Positions 23,621 to 35,620 of a stretch of DNA of 64,000 nucleotides are shown piece after piece. Under the pieces are notes generated by a model that worked only from the letters and a program-made list of their open reading frames with translations, did not search any database and was not told the origin of the DNA. Position 1 is the stretch's first letter. Every line of letters starts with the position of its first letter. Both the position numbers and the translations under genes were made by a program. The DNA is from Heterobilharzia americana (lineage: Eukaryota > Platyhelminthes > Trematoda > Strigeidida > Schistosomatidae): NCBI GenBank assembly GCA_944470555.2, contig OX104127.1, positions 57,258,140 to 57,322,139 of the forward strand, given 5' to 3'.

Positions 23621-24879
23621 ACCTAGGGAAATGTCCAATAATACATCTATAATGAAGGTAAACAGCAGCAGTTATAGGTAATGACATGTAAAACAATGGA
23701 TAGGCGTTTCAATCATTTCCATCTTTTTATAAAAGAAAAAAAAGACAAGTAATGATCAAACGGTTTAAGCTGATCTTCAGATCACCTTATTTATTCCTGC
23801 CACAAGTTGTCAGAATATTTCTAATCTTACATTTTGGAAATATCACGGCAATGGGTTCCTTAGCTGATAGCAATATATAACCCTTCCTGAAATAGTTATG
23901 TCTCGTGATGCGGATCTTTGTGCTACCTTGATGAATATATGAGTAAATTTGTGGAAATACAGTATTTTCTGAGAATTCCATACTATGTCAAACATTTTGT
24001 CTGGGATATAGTGATCGCAGGTATTGTTTATTCTCTTTTCAGTGTGTTCTTATTTCCACTAATCTCGTGTTCACACTTTTTGTGCAATGAGACTTGTGCT
24101 ACTTACTAATAGTAAGTAGTGTAACTCGTTTTCTCGAACAATGTTAGTCTACCCACAGCATTGATTGTTCCTTTCGCTGACAATCACATTTTCTTCGTCA
24201 CTTAATAGCTTACTATATTGATGTCTTTCCAAGTTGTGCATGATTGCCTTATTTTCCGTTCCATCGTTCCCGGATAATACAGTTTACTTTGAGCATTCGT
24301 TCATTTCATGTCTTTTACTTTCTTCATCGTAGAAATCCGCGTCTTTATCATGCCTTCCTCTCGTTAGCTTTGAACACCGTTTTGGTGTTTACATTGCTGA
24401 TGTATTCCCTGTAAAATGCTTCTAACACCCATAAGCTCATAGGCACCTTACAATTTTACATCTATAATTCAATAATAATCATTATTATTGATTAATATAG
24501 TAGCGTATTTCAGACAAATCTTGTGTTATGTATTTTACGCATAGGTCGAGCGTTTCGGTTATTGGTGAAGTCAAAGAGTCGCTTCTTCATTTCTTTTTCA
24601 AGTTTCTTGGAAAAAGAAATTCATAATTATTACAATCATAAGACGCCACACTTATTTTTATAGTTCAAGGGGGAAATTTAGCAAAACGTTTGTTACAATA
24701 AACACACACACATACACACGCATACGCACACGGTCATCCTTAATTGAAACAAATGAGAATCGACAGTAGTCAAGGCGGTGGTGTAGAATATGAGAAATTC
24801 TCAGCCAGTGGTCTCAAGAAAGGGGACTGAAACTGAATAAATTTGTATAGTAGGATGATTCATAAGTACTTTATTTAAC
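23621..24879. other. Intron of gene M, unassigned
   Basis: No supported exon or element. A short CA-rich stretch (ACACACACATACACACGC) lies near 24704. Confidence 0.4.
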
Positions 24880-25505
24880 GACAAGGTATTTCAGAAATGG
24901 ACTTCATGATGACAATGAGTTTAAGCTTCGAAATAGAGTGTCGTTCGAGGAAATCATGCTAGGCGTACAGTTGTGCCTGATGTTTACAATTTTTAAGTTT
25001 CAAGACAAAATATATAAACACACTGAAGAGGCTTCCATGGGATCATCAATATCTCCTGTCGTCCCAGACATATTTATGGATAGTTGGGAATGGATACCCC
25101 TTGAAACACTTAGTACTACTCCAAAGATATACTTTAGACTTATAGATGACACATTTACAGTACTGAAATAGGAGTATCTTGAAAAGTTCCTGTCATTTAA
25201 ACCCAACACTATTAACCCCCTTTCATCACTTCCTACGTCATTGAATTGTAAGATTATACAAAAGAAAGATGAAAGTTTTGAGACTAGTGTCTATAGGAAA
25301 CCTTCCCATTCAAATCCCTACTTAGACTTCAAATAACCTCATCCTATTTCAGCTAAAGTAAGATAAATTGAATGTTTAAGTAATAAGGCAAATAGGTTTG
25401 CCAGTAGAAAAACGAATCTGAGACAAGGAAATGAAAACATGAACAACACCTTACATCCCAATAATTAACCATCCTAATTTATCTATAATTTGATAGGAAA
25501 AAGCA
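24880..25505 (+). mobile_element. Penelope-like element, RT core fragment
   Basis: Readable plus-strand blocks in order: FEEIMLGVQLCLMFTIFKF, then YKHTEEASMGSSISPVVPDI, then YFRLIDDTF. After one stop come SFETSVYRKPSHSNPYLDFK, IECLSNKANRFA and NTLHPNN. These match the Penelope-like RT order (Y.QTDGVAMGSPLSPVLANIFM, RYVDDTF, VYRKPTHTDRYLDF, post-RT L..NGY). The catalytic DD is kept as IDDT, but stops at 25168 and 25336 and the missing N-terminus show it is dead. Confidence 0.75.
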
Positions 25506-25904
25506 AGCAAAATATGAGTAGCAGTAGTAGTAGTAGTAGTATTGCTAATAGTGTAGTGAGCTTTACTCCAGTTAACTTGTCTCACTCATATTACCTATTC
25601 CTTTGATTGTTTATTAAGGTTCTCACCCCTTTTTTATCCATATGCAACTTATAAACGATTTGAAAGTCCTACGTAACTCTTCTTGTTATCATTTGAGTTT
25701 TACGTCATCAACTAGCAACATCATAATTAGTATATGTTTAGACGATGCCTGATATCATAGGGAGCTACTGGCAATGTGTAAGGATTCTGCCCACAGAAAC
25801 GCAAGAGAAAAGGTGGGTACATTAATAGTACATCAAGATACAAGCAGAGGAAGAAATGAAGCAGATTAGGATAATGACTGTCTTAGTGCATTATTGTAAT
25901 ATCA
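25506..25904. other. Short intronic gap with a (GTA)n run and repeat copy 2
   Basis: A short (GTA)n run lies at 25519-25543. The interspersed repeat first seen at 22290 recurs at 25760-25895 (ACAGAAACGCAAGAGAAAAG and ATGACTGTCTTAGTGC). It ends where an RTE 3' end begins. Confidence 0.45.
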
Positions 25905-28900
25905 GTATTTGTCCCTTGGGTTCCTAGGGGAACATCGGGATTCAGTAGCACGCTTCTATTCCACTCATTTCTCTGAAATCTTTTCAACCTGGCTCCACGT
26001 CTGCACAGAAGCTTTCATTTCTTCCTCATACAATCTCCTTCATGTTACCCTCGCCTCCGACACCCAACTCGTCGTTTCCCATGTGGATTCCACTCGAACG
26101 CCCGACGTGAGATGTCCCCAAATGGTCTTCTCAGTGTATGCCCAATCCATCTCCACTTCCTTCTGCATATTTCTTGAGCGATAGATTCTTCGTTGATTCG
26201 TTGCCAGCCAGCCAACCAGCCAGAGTTCCTTGTCGCTCATTATTTCTGGCCATCTGATCTTCGGCAACGAGGGTAGGCAGTTGTTGAGGAATATCTGTAG
26301 TTTGCTAAAAATCCCTTTCTTAACTCAACAAGTCTCTCAACCACCACATAGAAGCATTGACTTGACAGGATTCGATTGGTGTTGAAAATCTGGATGTTGT
26401 TCACGCTGTATGCTGAATGGTGTGGAGTGCAGTGGACCTCTACATTGATCACTTCAGATTAATCAAGGATGACCTGTCTTGCTGTATTTCCAATCCTGGC
26501 TGCATTGACATCCTCATCTGTGTCTGTGCCTGTGACGATGCCTGTAGTTGAAACGATGTTGTCTAGGTGGTAGGTGTAGGTGAAAGAGACTACTTCGTTT
26601 CTGTTTCTCCCCTTCATGATGATTGGCGATTGTTGTTGCTGTTGGTGGTGGTGTTAGTTGGGTAACTTCATCACCTCTGTCTCTGTCTTCTCTACATTCA
26701 CTTGATGAAAGTCTCGTCTTCCTTCGCTGCCCTGCCTCTTCTGTCAACTTGTCAGTTTTCGCCTGTACATCTTCGAGTTTGTACGATATTACACATTAGA
26801 CTCATATCATCATCGCCAACCTTCGAATGTTCTGAGGTGTTTTCATCGGTCCAGTCAGTGTATGCCCATCTTCTCACAGCTCCTCACGGTTCTCTGTATG
26901 ATCCAATGCAGTCTAGTAGACGACAATGAGGAAGATGACGAGTGATAGTGTGCGGCAGCCTTGTCTTACTCCTTTCTGTCTTCCATTCACTTCACTTCAC
27001 TTCATTTCACTTGAAAGGCGTCAGTGAGCTGAGCTTTCCATAGTGAATTACTTGGCATGTGGCATCTTCATATAGCTGTTAAATGAGATTGAAAAAGGTT
27101 TGTGGTATTCCGTAGTGTTGAAGCAGTTGCCAAATTATTTCTGAGTCAACGCCTTGATCGAAGGCTTTTTTAAAGTCGATGAATTTGAGGTAGAGAGTTG
27201 ACTGCCATCTTGTACTCTGTTCTATGATGATGACGTGTAGCGTAGCGTTGCAATTCAATCCACATATGACTTGTTCTTCCTGAATGCAGCCAGCCAGCGT
27301 GTTCCGGTTGTAATTTTGAATCCAGAGCATCCTCTAGTCTCTTCAGGATGATGCGGCATAATATTTCGTTTGCTTTGGGTGAACAGCAGCATGATTCGGC
27401 GCCAGTTCTTGCAAAGGCTAATGTCTCCCTTCTTCGGAATTTCGACAAGGTAGCCCTTCTTCCAGTCAATCTGCAGGTACCTTCCCTTCCTTTCAGACCT
27501 TCTGCAATAGTTGTGTGAGGATGTCCGCTGTTGTCCCTGCGTCTGTTGTCAGTGCTTCTGGCGGGATTCCATCTGTTCATGCCGCTTTCCTGCATTTCAG
27601 TAGCTTTATGGCTTTCAGGACTTTGACTTTCGTAGGACAGCTTGTCTTCACTGGTAGTTCTCTGGCTGGGCTGCTGACGGTATTTCTGGACAAAGTGCAG
27701 TTGGTGGTGGTGGTTGTCGATTCAAGAGCTTTTTGAAGTGGTGCGCCCATCGTTTCCTTTGTTTCTCTTCTTTGATAATTAGGTTTCCTTCATCATCTTT
27801 TATTAGTTTCATGTGTGTTGATCTCTTCCCAGATAACAACCTGGTCATTTGATACAATGTTGTCAGGTCTCTCTTACCAGCCGGCAGCCTGTACTGCTCC
27901 ATTTGCGAGTGTGTCACAGAAGTGTCTTTTGTCTTTGCACACACTCTTCTTCACTTCTTTGTCCAGTGTAGTGTTTTATACTTTGTTCATCCTTACACTG
28001 GTTTATCTTCTGCTTCACCATCCTCCTCTACTCTATCAGCTTCCAAGTATCCATCGACATCCATTCCTTATCTTCTTTCTTCTTCCTTCCTAATACGGTT
28101 ATGCAGGTTTCTTTCCACATCTCTTTCAAAGACTTCCAGTGTTCTTCCACACAGGTTTCTTTATTGATGTTTCCCGATATCTCCCATTTTATTCTGATGA
28201 CTTACTGACCTGAAGATGTCGTTTGTAGTTTCGTCCTTCAGTTTCTGTTCTGGGTATTGAAACTGAACAGTTGTAGATCATCAACTTCTTTGAAGGCTTT
28301 CAACTTGATTTGGAAGGTAGGTTCCCAGCACTAGATAGTGGTCTGAGCCTACATCTGCTCCTCTTCTTGACCTTGTGTCAAGTAGACTGCGTCTTCACTT
28401 TCTTCAGATTGAAATGAAGTCGATCTGATTTTTGTGTGTCCTGATGTCTGGTGAAATCCATGTCGCTTTGTGGATATCCTTGTGCTTGAACACAGTGCCT
28501 CACCTCCGATCACCAAATTGTTGAATGCACAGAATTCTGCAAACAGTTTTCCATTCTCGTTCATCACCTCACCGAGTGCTTCTCGATCCATGGTTAGTTC
28601 TCTGTCTGTGTTTTCCGCTCCCAGTTTGGCATTCATGCCACCCCACCCATTAGAGCCTTGATATCCCCATCTTGGGTGGAGTCTTGTCCAGTACTGATTG
28701 CAGTTGTCTATAGAGTTCCTCCTTCTTCTCTTGATCTGCATTATTTGTAGGTGTGTAATGTAGCATTGTATGCTTGTTACCTTCCTTCATTTTGAGTTGA
28801 ATCTTGCTGTCGTGATCCTGGTCGTGGTGGAGATCGGCTCCCACTGCATGACAGTGAGCCTTCGATGCTGTTGGAGACATCATGATAACCACTCCAAAAC

Positions 28901-29195
28901 TCAGTGTGCTAATGGTTATCCTCTGGCTGACAATATTGGAGTAGATTATTGACTCCTCACCAGTTGACAGTTTGGAGAGTCCACTTCCATTCCATCTGGA
29001 GATTCCTCGCAGATTCCTAGCACTTTAATGGTATACCTTCTCATCTCTTTTGTAATCTGGGTAGTCATGGTAGGTTCATATATGGTGCGGATATTCCATG
29101 TCCCCATTCATAATTTCTCTTTCATCGAGAGAGAGAGAGAGAGAGAAGATACACAGACCAATTGTGTTCCCGGAGGCTTTCAGCAACCGGCATCT
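25905..29195 (-). mobile_element. RTE element forming most of the left arm of the large inverted duplication
   Basis: Its 3' end is at the low-coordinate side (CTTGGGTTCCTAGGGGAACA on the plus strand) and its 5' end near 29190. The endonuclease start is recognisable (ATGGAATATCCGCACCATAT on the minus strand), and RT landmarks follow downstream. Motif A survives as FIDFKKAFD near 27180, but QGCLLSP and FADD are degraded beyond reading, so it is inactive. From 26380 inward it is almost identical, in reverse, to the element at 32195. Outside that point the two copies diverge and differ by indels. Confidence 0.85.
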
Positions 29196-30136
29196 GGATA
29201 GAGCGACAATATTAAAAACTTAGTTAGGTGCAGATAGTGATTGATAACCAAATATCTTCCTTGTCGAATCAACACTAAATACCTGCAACAAGAATGATTC
29301 TGTACCTGTCCCAAATATATACGGGAAATACTACTATCCTCATCACAAAGTTGTGGAGTTACCAGATATTACTATGAACAATAAATTACATCTGAAACAT
29401 TATCTAGTAAAATAAGAGAATTTCACTGACACTATTAGATTTGTTGACCTGCTATACTATGAACATCATAGAAACTAAAAACAGTGACCCACACTTTTCT
29501 GAACTCAGGACGGGGATAGAGAATGAATAAATATGTCAGTAGAGTAGAAAAAAAGGTGAATGATTAAAGTTTAAACAAAATCTTTGTTGCTAAAGGATTT
29601 TAAATGATTCCAATTCGATAGTTGAACTGAAAGCTTTCACTGTGTCATGATCTTTCATTGTCTTTCGAGACAACATCATCAACAACATTTTCTTCAGTAT
29701 GAAATGAGTGACTCAGTAGCCTGTATTGACGAAGTGATTTCTGATTGGTAGATTCCTGTGATTATTGTTGGATAGATTTTCCTATAGGCTATTTCTCTAC
29801 CTGACCGGTGACCTTGTAATCATTCATCTTTTTTCGGATTGGTTGATAGATTAGGTCTATGTCTATATATACATGTTTCCCTTGGGTTCCTACTAGGACA
29901 TTGGGATTCAGTAGCACGTCGCCATTACACTCTCTTCTCTACAGTCTTCAAAACCACGCACCACAACTGCCCACAAACCTTCATTTATTCCTCACATCAT
30001 CTCCTCCATGTCACTCTCGTCTCCCACACCCAACTCGTTGTTTCCCCTTTGCATTCCACTCGACGGTGTGGCCTAGCCTGACCTGGCCTGACGTGTGATT
30101 TCCCCAACCGGCCTTCTCAGTGCATGTCAAATCCAA
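26380..30136. repeat. Left arm of the large inverted duplication
   Basis: Every base x here pairs with 61395 minus x in the right arm (31259-35015). I find no length difference over about 3.76 kb. The arm contains RTE-A from its RT end to its 5' end, 680 bp of other sequence, and the 3' tail of RTE-B. The mismatches I found are ten clustered at 26656-26726 and three near the inner edge (30039, 30051, 30108). Matching open frames include 28349-28741 with 32654-33046 and 27170-27595 with 33800-34225, identical as proteins. Confidence 0.95.
29196..29874. other. Non-RTE sequence carried inside the inverted duplication
   Basis: A/T-rich sequence between the two RTE pieces of each arm, present again in reverse at 31521-32199. 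No coding frame or known family. It includes a small hairpin with a TTCG loop (TTGTCTTTCGAGACAA near 29658). Confidence 0.6.
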
Positions 30137-30245
30137 TCCAATCCAATCCATCTCCACTCCCTTTCAGTGCATATTTCTTGGGCGGAGCCAGCGAGAGTTC
30201 CTTGTTCCTCCTTGCTTATTCTTTATTCTTTCTGGCCAGGGTCTA
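29875..30245 (-). mobile_element. RTE 3' tail (RTE-B, left copy)
   Basis: The minus-strand 3' end lies at about 29878 (CTTGGGTTCCTACTAGGACA on the plus strand). The element extends to about 30240, where it is truncated within the GGAACTCTCGCTGGC region. The first ~260 bp belong to the duplicated arm; the remainder, from 30137, does not. Confidence 0.75.
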
Positions 30246-31141
30246 TGTCTATACATCTATTAATTGTTGACTGACCTAAATGCCACGCCTCTAGTAATTC
30301 TTTGACATTTCTTGTGTTTTATTTGTCCAAGATTTCTGCATTCTTAAAATTAATAGGTCTCCACGTGATTGATATGACCAACGAAATATCGTGATATTTA
30401 ATCTCCAAATAATGTTCATGTGAACCAAGACGAATTGGGCGACCACTTTAGCCAATGACACGCTGATTACAGCTGAACTAACAGCTATCAGTGAATCCAT
30501 CAAGAATTTCTATCGTCTGTTGGATAACAGACCAAGCTGATGGTTAAAATACATCTTCCAATGGCGAATGAAACTGATTCGCTGTACACAAAAAAGAAAA
30601 ATTCAAATCTGTGATAAAGTGAAAGATCCGTAGGCAGTTCAATATAGCCAAGACTCGTCAGCTAAGTGCTAATCTATTTATTTCTTCATATAAGTCAGCT
30701 AGCAGAGATGAATTGAAATACACAAATTCATTGCGACATGGTTCCTCAAAAATTAACCTTGAACAAATCACCAAAAGTGAACACAGACCATCCAACAAAA
30801 CCAGAAGTCCACAATGACATTAAAATGCTGAAATTAGGGAAAGTCAGCACGAACAGATGGAATTCCACCACAAGCACTGAAAACAAACACAGACACAACA
30901 GCGGACATCCTCACATCACTACTACAGAAGGTTCGCAAAGAAGGAAGGAAGGAAGGAAAGACACCTACCCATTGAATGGAAGAAGGGCTGACTTGTCAAA
31001 CTCCCAAAGAATGCAGACCGAAGTCCTTGCAAGAACTGATACAGAATCATGCTCCTGTACACTCCAAGAAAAATATTAACCTGCATCATCCTGGAGAGAC
31101 TAAACAATGTGCTGGATTCAAAATTACGACCGGAACATGAC

Positions 31142-31178
<37 letters not shown>

Positions 31179-31258
31179 GCAGACAGGCAACGAATCAACC
31201 AACAGCCTATCACCCAACAAATATGCACTAGCAGAGAGTGGAGATGGATTGGATTGGT
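30137..31258. other. Spacer between the arms of the inverted duplication
   Basis: About 1.12 kb. The left part holds the rest of an RTE tail and roughly 480 bp of unassigned sequence. The right part holds the internally deleted RTE copy that begins at 30738. The two ends are still homologous to each other but diverged, so the identity step at 30136/31259 falls within RTE sequence. Confidence 0.8.
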
Positions 31259-31525
31259 TTGGATTTGACATGCACTGAGAAGGCCGATTGGGGAAATCAC
31301 ACGTCAGGCCAGGTCAGGCTAGGCCACACCGTCGAGTGGAATGTAAAGGGGAAACGACGAGTTGGGTGTGGGAGACGAGAGTGACATGGAGGAGATGATG
31401 TGAGGAATAAATGAAGGTTTGTGGGCAGTTGTGGTGCGTGGTTTTGAAGACTGTAGAGAAGAGAGTGTAATGGCGACGTGCTACTGAATCCCAATGTCCT
31501 AGTAGGAACCCAAGGGAAACATGTA
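30738..31525 (+). mobile_element. Internally deleted RTE derivative, copy 1
   Basis: An RT segment (PTKPEVHNDIKMLKLGKVST, then the IPP-EAL-like region out of frame) runs to ACGACCGGAACATGACGG. It is then joined through eight or nine GGCT units to the distal 3' region (GGCAACGAATCAACCAACAG), skipping all of RT motifs A to C. It closes with the standard RTE tail. It cannot encode an RT. The same deletion joint occurs in the minus-strand copy at 40995-42210. Confidence 0.75.
31142..31176 (+). repeat. (GGCT)n at the RTE deletion joint
   Basis: About 8.5 units lie exactly at the junction between the two RTE segments. The corresponding site in the 41 kb copy has about 23 units. Confidence 0.9.
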
Positions 31526-34500
31526 TATATAGACATAGACCTAATCTATCAACCAATCCGAAAAAAGATGAATGATTACAAGGTCACCGGTCAGGTAGAG
31601 AAATAGCCTATAGGAAAATCTATCCAACAATAATCACAGGAATCTACCAATCAGAAATCACTTCGTCAATACAGGCTACTGAGTCACTCATTTCATACTG
31701 AAGAAAATGTTGTTGATGATGTTGTCTCGAAAGACAATGAAAGATCATGACACAGTGAAAGCTTTCAGTTCAACTATCGAATTGGAATCATTTAAAATCC
31801 TTTAGCAACAAAGATTTTGTTTAAACTTTAATCATTCACCTTTTTTTCTACTCTACTGACATATTTATTCATTCTCTATCCCCGTCCTGAGTTCAGAAAA
31901 GTGTGGGTCACTGTTTTTAGTTTCTATGATGTTCATAGTATAGCAGGTCAACAAATCTAATAGTGTCAGTGAAATTCTCTTATTTTACTAGATAATGTTT
32001 CAGATGTAATTTATTGTTCATAGTAATATCTGGTAACTCCACAACTTTGTGATGAGGATAGTAGTATTTCCCGTATATATTTGGGACAGGTACAGAATCA
32101 TTCTTGTTGCAGGTATTTAGTGTTGATTCGACAAGGAAGATATTTGGTTATCAATCACTATCTGCACCTAACTAAGTTTTTAATATTGTCGCTCTATCCA
32201 GATGCCGGTTGCTGAAAGCCTCCGGGAACACAATTGGTCTGTGTATCTTCTCTCTCTCTCTCTCTCTCGATGAAAGAGAAATTATGAATGGGGACATGGA
32301 ATATCCGCACCATATATGAACCTACCATGACTACCCAGATTACAAAAGAGATGAGAAGGTATACCATTAAAGTGCTAGGAATCTGCGAGGAATCTCCAGA
32401 TGGAATGGAAGTGGACTCTCCAAACTGTCAACTGGTGAGGAGTCAATAATCTACTCCAATATTGTCAGCCAGAGGATAACCATTAGCACACTGAGTTTTG
32501 GAGTGGTTATCATGATGTCTCCAACAGCATCGAAGGCTCACTGTCATGCAGTGGGAGCCGATCTCCACCACGACCAGGATCACGACAGCAAGATTCAACT
32601 CAAAATGAAGGAAGGTAACAAGCATACAATGCTACATTACACACCTACAAATAATGCAGATCAAGAGAAGAAGGAGGAACTCTATAGACAACTGCAATCA
32701 GTACTGGACAAGACTCCACCCAAGATGGGGATATCAAGGCTCTAATGGGTGGGGTGGCATGAATGCCAAACTGGGAGCGGAAAACACAGACAGAGAACTA
32801 ACCATGGATCGAGAAGCACTCGGTGAGGTGATGAACGAGAATGGAAAACTGTTTGCAGAATTCTGTGCATTCAACAATTTGGTGATCGGAGGTGAGGCAC
32901 TGTGTTCAAGCACAAGGATATCCACAAAGCGACATGGATTTCACCAGACATCAGGACACACAAAAATCAGATCGACTTCATTTCAATCTGAAGAAAGTGA
33001 AGACGCAGTCTACTTGACACAAGGTCAAGAAGAGGAGCAGATGTAGGCTCAGACCACTATCTAGTGCTGGGAACCTACCTTCCAAATCAAGTTGAAAGCC
33101 TTCAAAGAAGTTGATGATCTACAACTGTTCAGTTTCAATACCCAGAACAGAAACTGAAGGACGAAACTACAAACGACATCTTCAGGTCAGTAAGTCATCA
33201 GAATAAAATGGGAGATATCGGGAAACATCAATAAAGAAACCTGTGTGGAAGAACACTGGAAGTCTTTGAAAGAGATGTGGAAAGAAACCTGCATAACCGT
33301 ATTAGGAAGGAAGAAGAAAGAAGATAAGGAATGGATGTCGATGGATACTTGGAAGCTGATAGAGTAGAGGAGGATGGTGAAGCAGAAGATAAACCAGTGT
33401 AAGGATGAACAAAGTATAAAACACTACACTGGACAAAGAAGTGAAGAAGAGTGTGTGCAAAGACAAAAGACACTTCTGTGACACACTCGCAAATGGAGCA
33501 GTACAGGCTGCCGGCTGGTAAGAGAGACCTGACAACATTGTATCAAATGACCAGGTTGTTATCTGGGAAGAGATCAACACACATGAAACTAATAAAAGAT
33601 GATGAAGGAAACCTAATTATCAAAGAAGAGAAACAAAGGAAACGATGGGCGCACCACTTCAAAAAGCTCTTGAATCGACAACCACCACCACCAACTGCAC
33701 TTTGTCCAGAAATACCGTCAGCAGCCCAGCCAGAGAACTACCAGTGAAGACAAGCTGTCCTACGAAAGTCAAAGTCCTGAAAGCCATAAAGCTACTGAAA
33801 TGCAGGAAAGCGGCATGAACAGATGGAATCCCGCCAGAAGCACTGACAACAGACGCAGGGACAACAGCGGACATCCTCACACAACTATTGCAGAAGGTCT
33901 GAAAGGAAGGGAAGGTACCTGCAGATTGACTGGAAGAAGGGCTACCTTGTCGAAATTCCGAAGAAGGGAGACATTAGCCTTTGCAAGAACTGGCGCCGAA
34001 TCATGCTGCTGTTCACCCAAAGCAAACGAAATATTATGCCGCATCATCCTGAAGAGACTAGAGGATGCTCTGGATTCAAAATTACAACCGGAACACGCTG
34101 GCTGGCTGCATTCAGGAAGAACAAGTCATATGTGGATTGAATTGCAACGCTACGCTACACGTCATCATCATAGAACAGAGTACAAGATGGCAGTCAACTC
34201 TCTACCTCAAATTCATCGACTTTAAAAAAGCCTTCGATCAAGGCGTTGACTCAGAAATAATTTGGCAACTGCTTCAACACTACGGAATACCACAAACCTT
34301 TTTCAATCTCATTTAACAGCTATATGAAGATGCCACATGCCAAGTAATTCACTATGGAAAGCTCAGCTCACTGACGCCTTTCAAGTGAAATGAAGTGAAG
34401 TGAAGTGAATGGAAGACAGAAAGGAGTAAGACAAGGCTGCCGCACACTATCACTCGTCATCTTCCTCATTGTCGTCTACTAGACTGCATTGGATCATACA

Positions 34501-35015
34501 GAGAACCGTGAGGAGCTGTGAGAAGATGGGCATACACTGACTGGACCGATGAAAACACCTCAGAACATTCGAAGGTTGGCGATGATGATATGAGTCTAAT
34601 GTGTAATATCGTACAAACTCGAAGATGTACAGGCGAAAACTGACAAGTTGACAGAAGAGGCAGGGCAGAGAAGGAAGATGGGACTTCCATCAAGTGAATG
34701 TGGAGAAGACAGAGACGGAGATGATGAAGATACTCAACCAACACCACCACCAACAGCAACAACAATCGCCAATCATCATGAAGGGGAGAAACAGAAACGA
34801 AGTAGTCTCTTTCACCTACACCTACCACCTAGACAACATCGTTTCAACTACAGGCATCGTCACAGGCACAGACACAGATGAGGATGTCAATGCAGCCAGG
34901 ATTGGAAATACAGCAAGACAGGTCATCCTTGATTAATCTGAAGTGATCAATGTAGAGGTCCACTGCACTCCACACCATTCAGCATACAGCGTGAACAACA
35001 TCCAGATTTTCAACA
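31259..35015. repeat. Right arm of the large inverted duplication
   Basis: Reverse complement of 26380-30136. The arm holds an RTE-B tail (to about 31520), the 680 bp non-RTE block, and RTE-A from its 5' end to the region after the RT domain. Beyond 35015 the partner sequences remain RTE but diverge and differ by indels. Confidence 0.95.
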
Positions 35016-35204
35016 TCAATCCAATACCGTCAAGTCAGTACTGCTGTATGGTTCATTCAGAGAGTTGACGTGTCACGCAAAGCACTTCCATCAAACTACA
35101 GACATTCATCAACAACTGCCGCCTACGCCCACCACTCGATACTGAAGATGGAGATTAGATGGATGGCCAGAATAATAAGAATAAGCAAGGAGGAACAAGG
35201 AACT

Positions 35205-35224
35205 CTGGCTGGCTGGCTGGCTGG
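35205..35224 (+). repeat. Short (GGCT)n in RTE 3' region
   Basis: About four to five GGCT units occur where other RTE copies have CTCTGGCTGGTTGGCAACGA. This is the sequence that seems to have seeded the longer tracts at 31142 and 41344. Confidence 0.8.
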
Positions 35225-35575
35225 CAGGCAGGCAGGCAACGAATCAACCAACAACATATCACCCTACAAATATGCACTAGCAGAGAGTGGAGATGGATTA
35301 GATTGGATTGGATTGGACTGGATTTGACATGCACTGAGAAGGCCGATTGGGGAAATCACACGTCAGGCCAGGTCAGGCTAGGCCACACCGTCGAGTGGAA
35401 TGTAAAGGGGAAACGACGAGTTGGGTGTGGGAGACGAGAGTGACATGGAGGAGATGATGTGAGGAATAAATGAAGGTTTGTGGGCAGTTGTGGTGCGTGG
35501 TTTTGAAGACTGTAGAGAAGAGAGTGTAATGACGACGTGCTACTGAATCCCTATGTTTCCCTGAGAACCCGCTGT

Positions 35576-35620
35576 ACAAATAATAATAATAATAGTAATA
35601 ATAATAATAATAATAATAAG
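35576..35620 (+). repeat. (AAT)n 3' tail of the RTE element
   Basis: About 15 AAT units with one AGT-type interruption directly follow the RTE 3' end, as expected for this clade. Confidence 0.85.

Larger units (their letters stand above)
32195..35620 (+). mobile_element. RTE element forming most of the right arm
   Basis: The 5' end is near 32200 (CAGATGCCGGTTGCTGAAAG) and the 3' end is followed by (AAT)n at 35576. Endonuclease pieces: ATGGAATATCCGCACC near 32296 and GMNAKLGAENTDRELTMDRE near 32759. RT pieces: LIIKEEKQRKRWAHHFKKLL near 33614, a GIPPEAL region out of frame near 33820, and FIDFKKAFDQGVDSEIIWQL near 34215. The motif B region reads QGCRTLSL and motif C cannot be read as (F/Y)ADD. 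Several frameshifts make it inactive. Confidence 0.85.

Noticed and set aside
32654..33046. 130-codon ORF present in both arms as a conserved host gene
   Set aside because: It encodes RTE endonuclease sequence in a shifting frame; its conservation reflects the inverted duplication, not selection.
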